64,000 nt of DNA, taken from Butyricicoccus pullicaecorum DSM 23266 (GTDB taxonomy: Bacteria > Bacillota > Clostridia > Oscillospirales > Butyricicoccaceae). Of this stretch, positions 19,061 through 27,143 are shown piece after piece (the first letter of the stretch is position 1; the number at the start of each line of letters is the position of its first letter). A program made the position numbers and the translations under genes. The stretch spans positions 23,660 through 87,659 of the forward strand of contig NZ_FUXW01000008.1 of assembly GCF_900167005.1 (NCBI RefSeq), given 5' to 3'. Below the pieces are notes generated by a model that saw nothing but the letters and a program-made list of their open reading frames with translations, was not told where the DNA came from and made no database searches.

Positions 19061-19477
19061 ATGCTGTTTACGGAGCTGAAAAAGATTCAAGATAACGATA
19101 TTGAACAGACACTGGCCGAGAAGCTGGAAGCGCGGGGCATTGACCCGTCGATCTTGCAGCAGGAACTCGGAGGCACCGAGGTAACGGTTGAGCAGTTGAT
19201 TTCCGAGGTGGTCGAGGGACTGATCGCGCAGGCAGCCGATGCCAACCGCGAGAGCTTCCGCGCACGCCAGCGCAAGGGCTTTGAGCAGGCGCAGGCAGCG
19301 GGCAAGTCGGTCGGCCGTCCGTCGCGCAAATCGCCCGAATCCTTCCGTCAGGTGCAGCAGATGTACGAGACGCACGAGATCAGCGGCACACAGGCGGCAG
19401 CTTTGCTAGGGGTTGCACGCGGTACATTTTATCGCTGGCTGAAGGAAGCGCAGGAGGGTGCACCGCAGTCGCCGTGA
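19061..19477 (+). CDS. DNA-binding protein resembling the C-terminal domain of serine resolvases
   Basis: 138 residues. Residues about 60-130 follow the linker and helix-turn-helix of resolvase/invertase proteins: RARQRKGFEQAQAAGKSVGRP, then SGTQAAALLGVARGTFYRWL. The catalytic serine domain is absent; in its place is an unrelated helical segment (ELKKIQDNDIEQTLAEKLEARG). It is therefore unlikely to recombine DNA and more likely binds a site as a regulator or architectural protein. GGAGG lies 7 bases before the ATG. A + strand terminator and a converging minus gene follow. Confidence 0.65.
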   Translation: MLFTELKKIQDNDIEQTLAEKLEARGIDPSILQQELGGTEVTVEQLISEVVEGLIAQAADANRESFRARQRKGFEQAQAAGKSVGRPSRKSPESFRQVQQMYETHEISGTQAAALLGVARGTFYRWLKEAQEGAPQSP

Positions 19478-19480
19478 CAT

Positions 19481-19506
19481 AAAAAAGAGGGTACGTTCGT
19501 ACCCTC
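19481..19506 (-). terminator. Terminator of the acidic membrane protein gene (minus strand)
   Basis: GAGGGTAC/GTACCCTC hairpin; on the minus strand it is followed by TTTTTT. It lies about 95 bases past the stop of the minus-strand gene. Confidence 0.65.
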
Positions 19507-19574
19507 GTCTTTCGCTCCCAGCATGGAAACTGAGATGAATGTTTTGATTCCGCTTCCCGTATTGGAACCGGTCA

Positions 19575-19603
19575 GGCCGTTCCGTATGGAGCGGTCTTTT
19601 TTT
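19575..19603 (+). terminator. Terminator of the resolvase-like gene
   Basis: GGCCGTTCC pairs (two G-U) with GGAGCGGTC, followed by seven T. The T run reaches the last codons of the converging gene. Confidence 0.7.
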
Positions 19604-20102
19604 ATTCTGCCTGCGATTCGGTGGACTGTGCAGCAGCTTCTGCGGCTTCGGCCTCAGCCTTTGCCTTGGCCTGCAGGCGCTTGGTGGCGTATGCACCGAT
19701 CAGGTAGCCGATGACCGCACCGACGATGCCGGGAATCGAGGAGGTGGTGACCTCACGGCCGGTGATGATGCCGAACAGACCGGTCACCAGCAGACCGCCG
19801 CCGTAGCCGAAGCAGATACCGTAGAGGGCAAGGCGATAGACGCCGAACACCTTGTCGCAGTAGGGCGGGGTGTTGTCGACTTCCTCTTCGACTACTTCGT
19901 CGTCTTCTTCCTCATCATCGTCCTCTTCGTCCTCGTCGTATTCCTCGCTCTCGGGGACTTTATCCTCACGCAGCGTGACAGCCTGCTCGGTCGGCTCGGC
20001 CTGCTCTGCGGGGGTGTCGTCGACGGGTGCGGTCATTTCGTCTGCCTGCACGGCATCGGTGCTGACCGTCTCGTCGGTTTCTCTCAGGATTTTCTCTTCC
20101 AT
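19602..20102 (-). CDS. Acidic membrane protein of unknown function
   Basis: 166 residues from the chosen ATG (MEEKILRETDETV). The first 85 residues are very acidic (EYDEDEEDDDEEEDDEVVEEE) and presumably cytosolic or exposed. Two hydrophobic segments follow (LALYGICFGYGGGLLVTGLFGII and IPGIVGAVIGYLIGAYAT), and an Ala/Glu/Lys-rich tail ends the protein. An in-frame ATG 33 codons upstream is possible but has no good ribosome-binding site. No family recognised. Confidence 0.6.
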   Translation of the reverse strand: MEEKILRETDETVSTDAVQADEMTAPVDDTPAEQAEPTEQAVTLREDKVPESEEYDEDEEDDDEEEDDEVVEEEVDNTPPYCDKVFGVYRLALYGICFGYGGGLLVTGLFGIITGREVTTSSIPGIVGAVIGYLIGAYATKRLQAKAKAEAEAAEAAAQSTESQAE

Positions 20103-20199
20103 TCTCTCGTAACCGTCCTTTCCGGGGATTGCCTTTATTGTAGCACAGACCAAGGCGAAAATCATCAACAAATTGCAAATAGGGCGGTATTTTGACGAC

Positions 20200-20230
20200 A
20201 AAAAAGCCTGCCGCAGGAGGGCGGCAGGCT
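20200..20230 (-). terminator. Terminator of the padR operon (minus strand)
   Basis: AGCCTGCCGC/GCGGCAGGCT stem with a six-base loop; on the minus strand it is followed by TTTTTT, 17 bases after the pspC-like stop. Confidence 0.85.
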
Positions 20231-20246
20231 GGGGAAACAGGGGAGA

Positions 20247-20456
20247 TCAAGGCTCATCGGGCATAACCACAGCGGCGAGAATATAGAGAATGATGCCGGT
20301 GGAGAAGCCGAGCACGGCGAGGGCGATGAAGGCCAGACGGACAAGGGTGGAGTCCAGACCGAAATAGTCTGCCAGACCGCCGCAAACACCGCAGATTTTG
20401 CGGTCGACCGCCGAGCGATACAGACGCTTGGGGGTATTGTTTTTGTTGTCGTTCAT
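20247..20456 (-). CDS. PspC-domain membrane protein
   Basis: 69 residues. [23 protein letters not shown] is the PspC signature, followed by one membrane segment ([25 protein letters not shown]) and a short acidic tail ending MPDEP. PspC-type proteins are linked to envelope stress. Start chosen at ATG 20456 (MNDNKNN), preceded by AAAGGAG. It is the last gene of the padR-DUF1700-DUF4097 operon. Confidence 0.85.
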   Translation of the reverse strand: MNDNKNNTPKRLYRSAVDRKICGVCGGLADYFGLDSTLVRLAFIALAVLGFSTGIILYILAAVVMPDEP

Positions 20457-20488
20457 GGAAAAACGCTCCTTTCCGCGTTTGAGTTGTG

Positions 20489-21352
20489 TTAAGCTTGGGT
20501 GGTCAGGTTGATGGAACCCATACCGCACGCAAGGTTCAGATGACGCGAACCGCTGCCGGCTGCGACCTCACCCGCGATGCCCTCGGTCAGCGTGATGCCG
20601 TTTGCCGTGACGCTGCCCATACCCGAGGTGACATCATAGCGGTAGTCGCTCCAGCCGCCGCCCAGCTTGACATCGGCCGAGCCTGCGCCGACGGTCAGTT
20701 CCAGTTCTTCCGCATCGAGCGCGTCAGCGGTCAGACTGCCCGCACCTACATTGACTTCGATCTCGTCAGCGCCCAGCGCACACAGCGCAGCCGAGGCCGC
20801 GCCGATGTTCAGCTCAACCTGTTCGGGACGGAAATTCTGGGGCAGGGTGATGGTGACCTTGCGGTCTTCCTGCTTACTTTGCCGGTCTTCGTAAAAAATA
20901 TTCCACGTATCGCCGTCGACCCAGTTGGTCAGCGCGTCCAGACCGGTGCCCGAGATGGAAAACTGGTCGTCCTGCCCGCGCACGATGGTGTATTCTCCGC
21001 GTCCGAGGCTGAATGCCAGATTTTTGGTGCGGTTGTCGGTGAAGGCGGTCTCACCGTTCTGCATGGAGCCGGTGTGCTCGGATTCCGGGTGATGACCGAC
21101 CGCGTCCCGCGCATCGTCCAGTGCATCGCGTGCATCATCCAGCGCGTCGCGGGCCGCGTCCTTGGCATCGTTCACGATATCGCCGCGTTCATTTTGCCAG
21201 CTGCTCCAGCCGATGCTGAACGCCTCGCGGAAGGGGTGAAGCGCACCATTGTACCAGGCCGAGTAGACCGAGCCGCCCATGGCGTGACCGGCGGCGAACA
21301 GGATACCGCCGAGGATGAGTACCACGACGGCGAGTTTTGCCAAAAATTTCAT
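20489..21352 (-). CDS. DUF4097-type adhesin-like membrane-anchored protein
   Basis: 287 residues. One N-terminal membrane anchor ([19 protein letters not shown]), a charged spacer with [17 protein letters not shown] repeats, then a C-terminal DUF4097-like beta-solenoid (about 120-287; [28 protein letters not shown]). Such domains sit outside the membrane and accompany PadR/DUF1700 genes. ATG 21352 is 8 bases after GAGGTG. A GTG at 21358 overlapping the upstream stop is the alternative. Confidence 0.75.
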   Translation of the reverse strand: MKFLAKLAVVVLILGGILFAAGHAMGGSVYSAWYNGALHPFREAFSIGWSSWQNERGDIVNDAKDAARDALDDARDALDDARDAVGHHPESEHTGSMQNGETAFTDNRTKNLAFSLGRGEYTIVRGQDDQFSISGTGLDALTNWVDGDTWNIFYEDRQSKQEDRKVTITLPQNFRPEQVELNIGAASAALCALGADEIEVNVGAGSLTADALDAEELELTVGAGSADVKLGGGWSDYRYDVTSGMGSVTANGITLTEGIAGEVAAGSGSRHLNLACGMGSINLTTQA

Positions 21353-21354
21353 GT

Positions 21355-22020
21355 TCACGCACCTCGATTCAGACAGTTACGGATTTTTTCAATCGGCCAG
21401 CGGACGAGGGCGACCAGTCCGCGAATGATGGGAGGGACGAAGAGGATACACAGCTTGATGACCAGCAGCACGAGCAGCAGACCGACCGCGCCGACGGCCA
21501 GACCGGCGCCCAGCGTCGCGAGGGCAGAAGCCGGGGTTGCCCAGAGCAGGAAGGAGAACAGCACGAGCGCACCGCCGCCGATCAGGGTGGCAGCCGGGAC
21601 GGCGACCACGCAGGCGGCAATGCCGATGACCAGACCGACGACCGCGAGGATGATGGCACCGATGACGGTGATGGCGACCGGGCCGAAGATCAGGGCGAGC
21701 AGCACGATGCAGGCCAGCATCCAGGGATTGATTCCCTTTTTGCGGGGCTTGCCGTCCCGGCCGAGCGGGACACCGTCCACGGTCTGCGCTTTTTCCTCCT
21801 CAAAGCGCTCGGGACGACGGCGGGCAACGCCGGTGTAGTCGCGCAGGATGGCTTCTGCGACCTGCTCGGGAGGCCCCAGCTGCTCGATGACCTGGGCTGC
21901 GTTTTCATCCCCCGCGTCCAGGAAATAGTCCTCATAGTAGCGCATGGCGCTGTCGATTTCGTCGTCCGGCAGGACGGCGAGCGCCGCGCGCAGCGCCTGT
22001 AAGTATTCGTATGCGTTCAT
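21355..22020 (-). CDS. DUF1700 family membrane protein
   Basis: 221 residues. The N-terminal 65 residues (MNAYEYLQALRAALAVLPDDEIDSAMRYYEDYF) match the DUF1700 helical domain, which often follows padR. Four or five hydrophobic segments fill about 100-205. Its ATG overlaps the padR stop by 4 bases (ATGA), indicating translational coupling. The role is probably in an envelope response together with the DUF4097 protein (inferred from operon structure). Confidence 0.85.
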   Translation of the reverse strand: MNAYEYLQALRAALAVLPDDEIDSAMRYYEDYFLDAGDENAAQVIEQLGPPEQVAEAILRDYTGVARRRPERFEEEKAQTVDGVPLGRDGKPRKKGINPWMLACIVLLALIFGPVAITVIGAIILAVVGLVIGIAACVVAVPAATLIGGGALVLFSFLLWATPASALATLGAGLAVGAVGLLLVLLVIKLCILFVPPIIRGLVALVRWPIEKIRNCLNRGA

Positions 22021-22334
22021 TTGGAACTCCCTCCAAAAAAGACAGATTCGATCTTGTCGCGGTAGTCAGCCCAGTCGGACAGATATTGCATCAGCTGCAT
22101 GCGGCCGATGGGCGTGATTTTGTAGTAGCGCCGCATACGGCCATCGACGGCCTGATCGTAGGTCTCGAGTGCGCCCGCCTTGAGCAGACGGCGCAGAACC
22201 GGATATAAGGTAGAATCGGAAACGTCGCAAACCTTGCGGATGTCCTGCGTGATTTTGTAGCCATAAGTCCCCTCACGGGAGACGACAGACAGCACGATTG
22301 CATCGAGCAGGGCGGCAGAGATGGGGAAAGACAC
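22017..22334 (-). CDS. PadR-family transcriptional regulator
   Basis: 105 residues, a short PadR: winged helix with LLDAIVLSVVSREGTYGYKI, then DSTLYPVLRRLLKAGALETYD and RRYYKIT, all typical. It probably represses its own operon. The start is GTG, 8 bases after AAGGAGG. A near-palindrome overlapping the -10 just upstream is a likely operator. Confidence 0.9.
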   Translation of the reverse strand: MSFPISAALLDAIVLSVVSREGTYGYKITQDIRKVCDVSDSTLYPVLRRLLKAGALETYDQAVDGRMRRYYKITPIGRMQLMQYLSDWADYRDKIESVFFGGSSK

Positions 22335-22363
22335 GGCTCACACCTCCTTACTTGTTGTATAAT

Positions 22364-22392
22364 ACTATACGGCATATAATATTGCGTGTCAA
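22364..22392 (-). promoter_or_regulatory. Promoter and probable PadR operator
   Basis: On the minus strand TTGACA (22387-22392), a 17-base spacer and TATAGT (22364-22369). The partly palindromic TATATGCCGTATA spans spacer and -10, so a bound dimer would block RNA polymerase. Confidence 0.75.
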
Positions 22393-22496
22393 GAGGCATA
22401 GAGTGGATTTACAAATCGTTCACAGCTGTGCCGCAGGGTGCACAAGGGAGGCGAGCGACACAGAGCACTTTTCGGAAGACTTTTTATGCAAATCGT

Positions 22497-22525
22497 TTGT
22501 ATTTCCTTCTGGTTTATCGTATAAT
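22497..22525 (+). promoter_or_regulatory. Promoter of ddl-murI
   Basis: TTGTAT (22497-22502), a 17-base spacer and a perfect TATAAT (22520-22525), 39 bases before the ddl start. Confidence 0.7.
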
Positions 22526-22564
22526 AAATACTGAGTAAATATGTAAAAGAGGGTTTGGAAAAAC

Positions 22565-23635
22565 ATGTTAAAACTTGCGGTTTTATTCGGCGGACTGTCG
22601 AACGAGCATAGCATTTCTCTGTTGTCTTCGGCTTCCATCCTGCGGAACGTCGACCGAAACAAATATGACCTTGCAGTGATCGGTATTACCCGCGACGGCG
22701 CGTGGTTCCTGTACGAAAATGCCGACCCGGACAAGATCGAGAGCGGAGCATGGGAGAAAGAACCAGGCCTGCGCCGTGCGCTGCTGTCGCCCGACCGCGA
22801 GACCCACGGCATCATCCTGCCCGAGACCGGCGAGACCATGCGCATTGATGTTTGCTTCCCGGTGCTGCACGGCATGGGCGGCGAGGACGGAACCATTCAG
22901 GGCCTGCTGACCCTTGCGGGCATTCCGTTTGTCGGCCCGGGCGTTGCCGCTTCGGCAAACTCGATGGATAAGAGCCTGACCAAGATCATCGTCGATACCA
23001 CCGGCGTGCGTCAGGCCGATTACTACATCGCGCTGCGTCCCGACTACGAGAAGAACGCACAGGCAGTCGCTCGCGCAGCGGCTGAAAAGCTCAAAAATAC
23101 CTATCCGATGTTCGTCAAGCCTTGCTCGTCCGGCTCATCGGTCGGCGTTGCCCGTGCGGACGATTTTGACACCCTGGTTTCCGGCCTGGCTGAGGCATTC
23201 CGCTGGGATACCAAGGTACTGGTTGAGGAGTTTATCGACGGACACGAGGTCGAGTGCGCGGTACTGGGCAATATCGACCCGGTCGCATCGACCGTCGGCG
23301 AGATCGCTCCGACCCAGACGTTCTACACCTTCGACGCAAAGTATAACGACGAGACTTCGGCGCTGTACATCCCGGCGCATATCTCTGAGGAAGCCATCGA
23401 GACCGTGCGCAAGAACGCTGTCCGCGTCTATACCGCGCTGGGCTGCCGCGGCCTGTCGCGTGTCGACTTCTTCTGTACTTATAAGGATAACGAGATCGTG
23501 TTCAACGAGATCAATACCATTCCGGGCTTTACCAGCATTTCGATGTACCCCAAGCTGTTCGAGCATGCCGGCCTGTCCTATCCGGCACTGATCGACCGCC
23601 TGATCGAGCTGGCGCTGGAGGAAGCACATGGATAA
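22565..23635 (+). CDS. ddl: D-alanine--D-alanine ligase
   Basis: 356 residues. Joins two D-Ala with ATP for the peptidoglycan stem peptide, in the cytosol. ATP-grasp features are in order: GGLSNEHSISL near the N-terminus, LHGMGGEDGTIQG, FVKPCSSGSSVGV, VEEFIDGHEVECAV, and the Mg-binding NEINTIPGFTSISMYP at the end. The omega loop reads FDAKYNDETSALYIPA, with the Lys-Tyr of ordinary Ddl enzymes rather than the Van-type loop, so D-Ala-D-Ala specificity is expected. The ribosome-binding site is weak (AGAGG). It overlaps murI by 8 bases. Confidence 0.95.
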   Translation: MLKLAVLFGGLSNEHSISLLSSASILRNVDRNKYDLAVIGITRDGAWFLYENADPDKIESGAWEKEPGLRRALLSPDRETHGIILPETGETMRIDVCFPVLHGMGGEDGTIQGLLTLAGIPFVGPGVAASANSMDKSLTKIIVDTTGVRQADYYIALRPDYEKNAQAVARAAAEKLKNTYPMFVKPCSSGSSVGVARADDFDTLVSGLAEAFRWDTKVLVEEFIDGHEVECAVLGNIDPVASTVGEIAPTQTFYTFDAKYNDETSALYIPAHISEEAIETVRKNAVRVYTALGCRGLSRVDFFCTYKDNEIVFNEINTIPGFTSISMYPKLFEHAGLSYPALIDRLIELALEEAHG

Positions 23636-24428
23636 CCGTCCCATCGGGGTCTTTGACTCGGGCGTGGGCGGCCTGACCGCCGTGCGCCGCCTGCACGAGA
23701 TTTTACCGCACGAGGATATCATCTACTTTGGCGATACCGGACGCGTGCCTTACGGTACGCGCTCGGCCGAGACTATCTTAAAATATACCCGTCAGGACGT
23801 GCGCTTTCTGCGCAAGTTCGACATCAAGGCGATTGTCGTCGCGTGCAATACCGTGTCGGCCACCGCACTGGACATCGTCGCAAACGAGACCGACGTTCCC
23901 ATGATCGGCGTGGTCTGGCCGGCATGCGCCGCCGCTCGCGCTGCGACTAAGACCGGCCGGATCGGCGTTATCGGCACCCCGGCGACCGTCCGTTCGGGCG
24001 TGTACGATCGTATGCTCAAGGCCGCCGACCCAAACCTCGCGGTGTTCATGCAGCCCTGCCCGCTGCTTGTCCCGCTGGTGGAAAACGGTCGTGTGCATTG
24101 CGGCGATATCGTTGCCGAGACCGTGGTGCGCGAGTATCTGGCACCCATTAAGGCACAAAACGTCGATACTTTGATTCTGGCTTGTACCCATTATCCCTTG
24201 CTGAGCGAAGTGGTTGCCGCGGAAATGGGCGAAAACGTGACGCTGATCGACTCGGGCGCTGCTGCTGCCGAGAGCGTCCGCGGCATGTTGGTTCCGGCAG
24301 AGGAACGACAGGGAAAAACCCGGTATTTCGTGTCCGATGACCCGCAGGGCTTTAATCAGCTCGCACCGGGATTTTTGAACGGAAGCCTGGATTTCCCCGC
24401 GGAACAGGTCGATATCGACGCATATTAA
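23628..24428 (+). CDS. murI: Glutamate racemase
   Basis: 266 residues. Converts L- to D-glutamate for peptidoglycan. Both catalytic cysteines are present: Cys73 in VVACNTVSA and Cys186 in LACTHYPLL. The N-terminal GVFDSGVGGLTAVR with Asp9-Ser10 and the DTGRVPYG motif are also present. The start overlaps the end of ddl, indicating translational coupling of two D-amino-acid steps of wall synthesis. A repeat element begins 6 bases after the stop. Confidence 0.95.
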   Translation: MDNRPIGVFDSGVGGLTAVRRLHEILPHEDIIYFGDTGRVPYGTRSAETILKYTRQDVRFLRKFDIKAIVVACNTVSATALDIVANETDVPMIGVVWPACAAARAATKTGRIGVIGTPATVRSGVYDRMLKAADPNLAVFMQPCPLLVPLVENGRVHCGDIVAETVVREYLAPIKAQNVDTLILACTHYPLLSEVVAAEMGENVTLIDSGAAAAESVRGMLVPAEERQGKTRYFVSDDPQGFNQLAPGFLNGSLDFPAEQVDIDAY

Positions 24429-24434
24429 GCAAAA

Positions 24435-24845
24435 CCACCGCACCCCTTACTGAAAGTTTCGCCAGCCTTTTCAAAGGCTGCGGGTTCTCAGGGCAGAGCC
24501 CTGAGCCGCGCTCCGCAGAGCGCGGAATCCCCACTTGAAACCCGGTGTCCGACCCGGGTTTCAACTGAACTCTCGTTCAAAGCGCGTCCGCAGACGCGCA
24601 AGACTCTTTTGATTCCGGCCAAAGCCGGAATCAACTAAAAAAATAAATTCGTTGATTCCCGGGCCGAATCCCGGGAATCAAAAAGAGGTTCCGCGTCACA
24701 CTCATTTAATCCGCGCACGGCGCGGGAATGAGGATAGTGGCCTACGGGCTGCGGGACGCGGCTTAGGGCGCTGCCCTAAGGACCTGCAAACCTTTGAAAA
24801 GGTTTGATCCAAACTTCATTTCGGCTGCGGCCGGGATTCCCTTAT
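24435..24845 (+). repeat. Intergenic multi-hairpin repeat element, copy A (composite)
   Basis: Begins CCACCGCACCCC 6 bases after murI. Hairpins in order: AGCCTTTTCAAAGGCT; CTCAGGGCAGAGCCCTGAG; CCGCGCTCCGCAGAGCGCGG; a TTGAAACCCGG/CCGGGTTTCAA stem; GCGCGTCCGCAGACGCGC; GATTCCGGC/GCCGGAATC; GATTCCCGG/CCGGGAATC. A CCGCGCACGGCGCGG hairpin with a GGATAGTGGCCTACGGGC tail follows. It closes with inverted copies of the first modules (CTTAGGGCGCTGCCCTAAG, AAACCTTTGAAAAGGTTT), so the outer parts face each other. It has no terminal T-run terminator. No gene is seen. Confidence 0.85.
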
Positions 24846-24887
24846 CTTTTTTCCCTTTGACTCATACACAGAGAGGAGGAGACAACC

Positions 24888-25328
24888 ATGGAAAATATCA
24901 AGAAAGACGTCTGGCTGTCCATCCATTCAACCCAGTGTTTTGAAGGCTGCGATCAGGAAGAAATCAATCTGGTCACCGCCGCACGTTTGTATCGCCGCAA
25001 CGGTAAGTATTACATCGCCTACGACGAGAGCGAGATTACCGGTCTTGAGGGCACGCGCACCACGCTCAAGCTCGACGGTAAGACGGTCTCCATGATTCGC
25101 ACCGGCACCTGCCCGTCCGAGATGCTGTTTTTGGAGAACCAGCGCCACGTCGGTCTGTACCAGACCCCGATGGGTATGTCGGTCACCATTTCCACCCATA
25201 CGTCGCGCATTCGCAACACGATTGGCGAGAACGGTGGAGAGCTGGCGATTGATTACACGGTCGAGGTCGACCACAATCTTGCAGGCAGCCATCACTTTGA
25301 GCTGACCGTTGCTACCCAACCCATGTAA
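24888..25328 (+). CDS. DUF1934 beta-barrel protein (YwiB-like)
   Basis: 146 residues of alternating beta strands, with YYIAYDESEITGLEGTRTTLKLDGKTVSMIRTG and the closing GGELAIDYTVEVDHN typical of DUF1934, a small calycin-like barrel of unknown function. GAGGAGG precedes the ATG. It lies 46 bases before argS, the arrangement of ywiB-argS in other Firmicutes, so co-transcription is likely. Confidence 0.85.
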   Translation: MENIKKDVWLSIHSTQCFEGCDQEEINLVTAARLYRRNGKYYIAYDESEITGLEGTRTTLKLDGKTVSMIRTGTCPSEMLFLENQRHVGLYQTPMGMSVTISTHTSRIRNTIGENGGELAIDYTVEVDHNLAGSHHFELTVATQPM

Positions 25329-25374
25329 ATACAAAAAGAAATAAAAAATAAGAATATTACGGAGTGTATTATCT

Positions 25375-27069
25375 ATGAACCTGTTAGACACCGCACGTCA
25401 GGCCGCTGCCGACGTCGTCAAGGCCGCATACGACAAGGCAGTCGCTGCCGGAACCCTGCCGCAGGCCGAGCTGCCGCCGGTTGCTGTTGAGATGCCCAAG
25501 GATGCCGCAAACGGCGACTGGGCTTCCACCTTCGCAATGCAGTGCGCAAAGCCGCTGCGCATGGCGCCCCGCAAGATTGCCGAGGCAATTGTAGAAAATC
25601 TGTCGCTGGACGGCACCTGCTTCGAGAAGATCGAGATCGCAGGCCCCGGCTTCCTGAACTTTACCTTGAATCCTGCTTGGTATCAGGACGCAGTCCGTGC
25701 CGTTGAGACCTGCGGCGCAGACTACGGCAAGACCAAGGCTGAAAAGCCCGAAAAGATCATGGTCGAGTTCGTATCGGCCAACCCGACCGGTCCGATGCAC
25801 ATGGGCAACGCACGCGGCGGCGTTCTGGGCGACTGCCTGGCCGAGGTACTGGCATGGGCAGGCAACGACGTGACCCGTGAGTTCTACATCAACGATGCCG
25901 GCAATCAGGTGGACAAGTTTGCGCACTCGGTTGAGGGTCGTTACATTCAGGAGCTCAAGGGCGAGGACGCAATCGAGTTCGACCCGTCTTGGTATCAGGG
26001 CGCGGACATCCGCGAGCTGGCGCACGATCTGGTTCTGATGCACGGCGACAAGCTGCTGGACATGACCCCCGAGGAGCGTTTTGACGCAATCGTCGGCTAC
26101 GGTCTGCCGCACAACATCGAAAAGATGCAGAAGGATCTCGAGCGCTATAAGATTCACTACGACGTATGGTTCCGTGAGTCCACCCTGCACGACTCTGGCG
26201 CGGTTGCCGAGACCGTTCAGATGCTGACTGACGCAGGCGTAACCTACGAGCAGGACGGCGCACTGTGGCTCAAGTCCACCGCATTCGGTGCAGACAAGGA
26301 CGACGTTCTGCGCCGTGCGAACGGTTTCTACACCTATTTTGCAGCTGATATCGCATACCATCGCAACAAGTTCGTCACCCGTGGCTTTGACCGCGTGATT
26401 AACATTTGGGGCGCTGACCACCATGGTCATGTCGCTCGTCTCCAGCGTGCACTCGATGCACTGGGTCTGGACGGCTCGAACCGTCTGGAGATCGTGCTCA
26501 TGCAGCTCGTTCGCATGATGCAGGGCGGTGAGGTTGTCCGTATGTCCAAGCGTACCGGCAAGAGCCTGACCCTGTCCGACCTGCTCGACGAGATTCCGGT
26601 TGACGCAGCGCGTTTCTTCTTCAACTCCCGTGCCGCTGAGACCCAGATGGAGTTCGACCTTGACCTGGCTGTTAAGCAGGACTCCGAGAACCCGCTGTAC
26701 TACGTCCAGTACGCGCATGCGCGTATCTGCTCGGTACTGCGCAACGCAGCCGAGAACGGCGTATCCGTGCCCAAGGCTGCTGATGTTGACCTGACCGTGC
26801 TGACCCACGCAGACGAGAAGGCACTGATCAAGGCTATCGCCCTGCTGCCCGAGGAGATTCGTGAGGCTGCGCTGTCGCGTGACCCGTCCAAGCTCAACAA
26901 GTACGGCGTCATGCTGGCGGCTCAGTTCCACAGATTCTATAACGCTTGCCGCATTATGGATGCCGAGCCGGCTGTGCGCGACGCCCGCCTGTGCCTGTGT
27001 CAGGCGACCGTGCAGACCATCAAGAACGTGCTGGGCATCATCGGTGTAGACGCACCCGAAAAGATGTAA
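25375..27069 (+). CDS. argS: Arginyl-tRNA synthetase
   Basis: 564 residues, usual class Ia length. Charges tRNA-Arg in the cytosol. An N-terminal Arg-S additional domain (about 1-120), the catalytic domain with VEFVSANPTGPMHMGNARGG (HIGH equivalent near 142-145), the KMSKS equivalent RMSKRTGKSL near 389-395, and a C-terminal DALR anticodon domain (about 450-564; YVQYAHARICSVLRNA) are all visible. The ATG follows a weak GGAG. It is followed by the S41 peptidase gene after 74 bases. Confidence 0.97.
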   Translation: MNLLDTARQAAADVVKAAYDKAVAAGTLPQAELPPVAVEMPKDAANGDWASTFAMQCAKPLRMAPRKIAEAIVENLSLDGTCFEKIEIAGPGFLNFTLNPAWYQDAVRAVETCGADYGKTKAEKPEKIMVEFVSANPTGPMHMGNARGGVLGDCLAEVLAWAGNDVTREFYINDAGNQVDKFAHSVEGRYIQELKGEDAIEFDPSWYQGADIRELAHDLVLMHGDKLLDMTPEERFDAIVGYGLPHNIEKMQKDLERYKIHYDVWFRESTLHDSGAVAETVQMLTDAGVTYEQDGALWLKSTAFGADKDDVLRRANGFYTYFAADIAYHRNKFVTRGFDRVINIWGADHHGHVARLQRALDALGLDGSNRLEIVLMQLVRMMQGGEVVRMSKRTGKSLTLSDLLDEIPVDAARFFFNSRAAETQMEFDLDLAVKQDSENPLYYVQYAHARICSVLRNAAENGVSVPKAADVDLTVLTHADEKALIKAIALLPEEIREAALSRDPSKLNKYGVMLAAQFHRFYNACRIMDAEPAVRDARLCLCQATVQTIKNVLGIIGVDAPEKM

Positions 27070-27143
27070 GCAAAGGCCGGGCGCGGCCTTCGCGCCCGAT
27101 TCACCCAAGGAACTCTGGTATCCGCCGTGAAAGGAGCGTATCT

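Noticed and set aside
24435..24845. CRISPR array
   Set aside because: The repeats are hairpins of different sequence in serial order, not identical repeats with unique spacers, and no cas gene is near.
25384..27108. Long minus-strand frame opposite argS
   Set aside because: No ribosome-binding site; product is a compositional shadow of argS.
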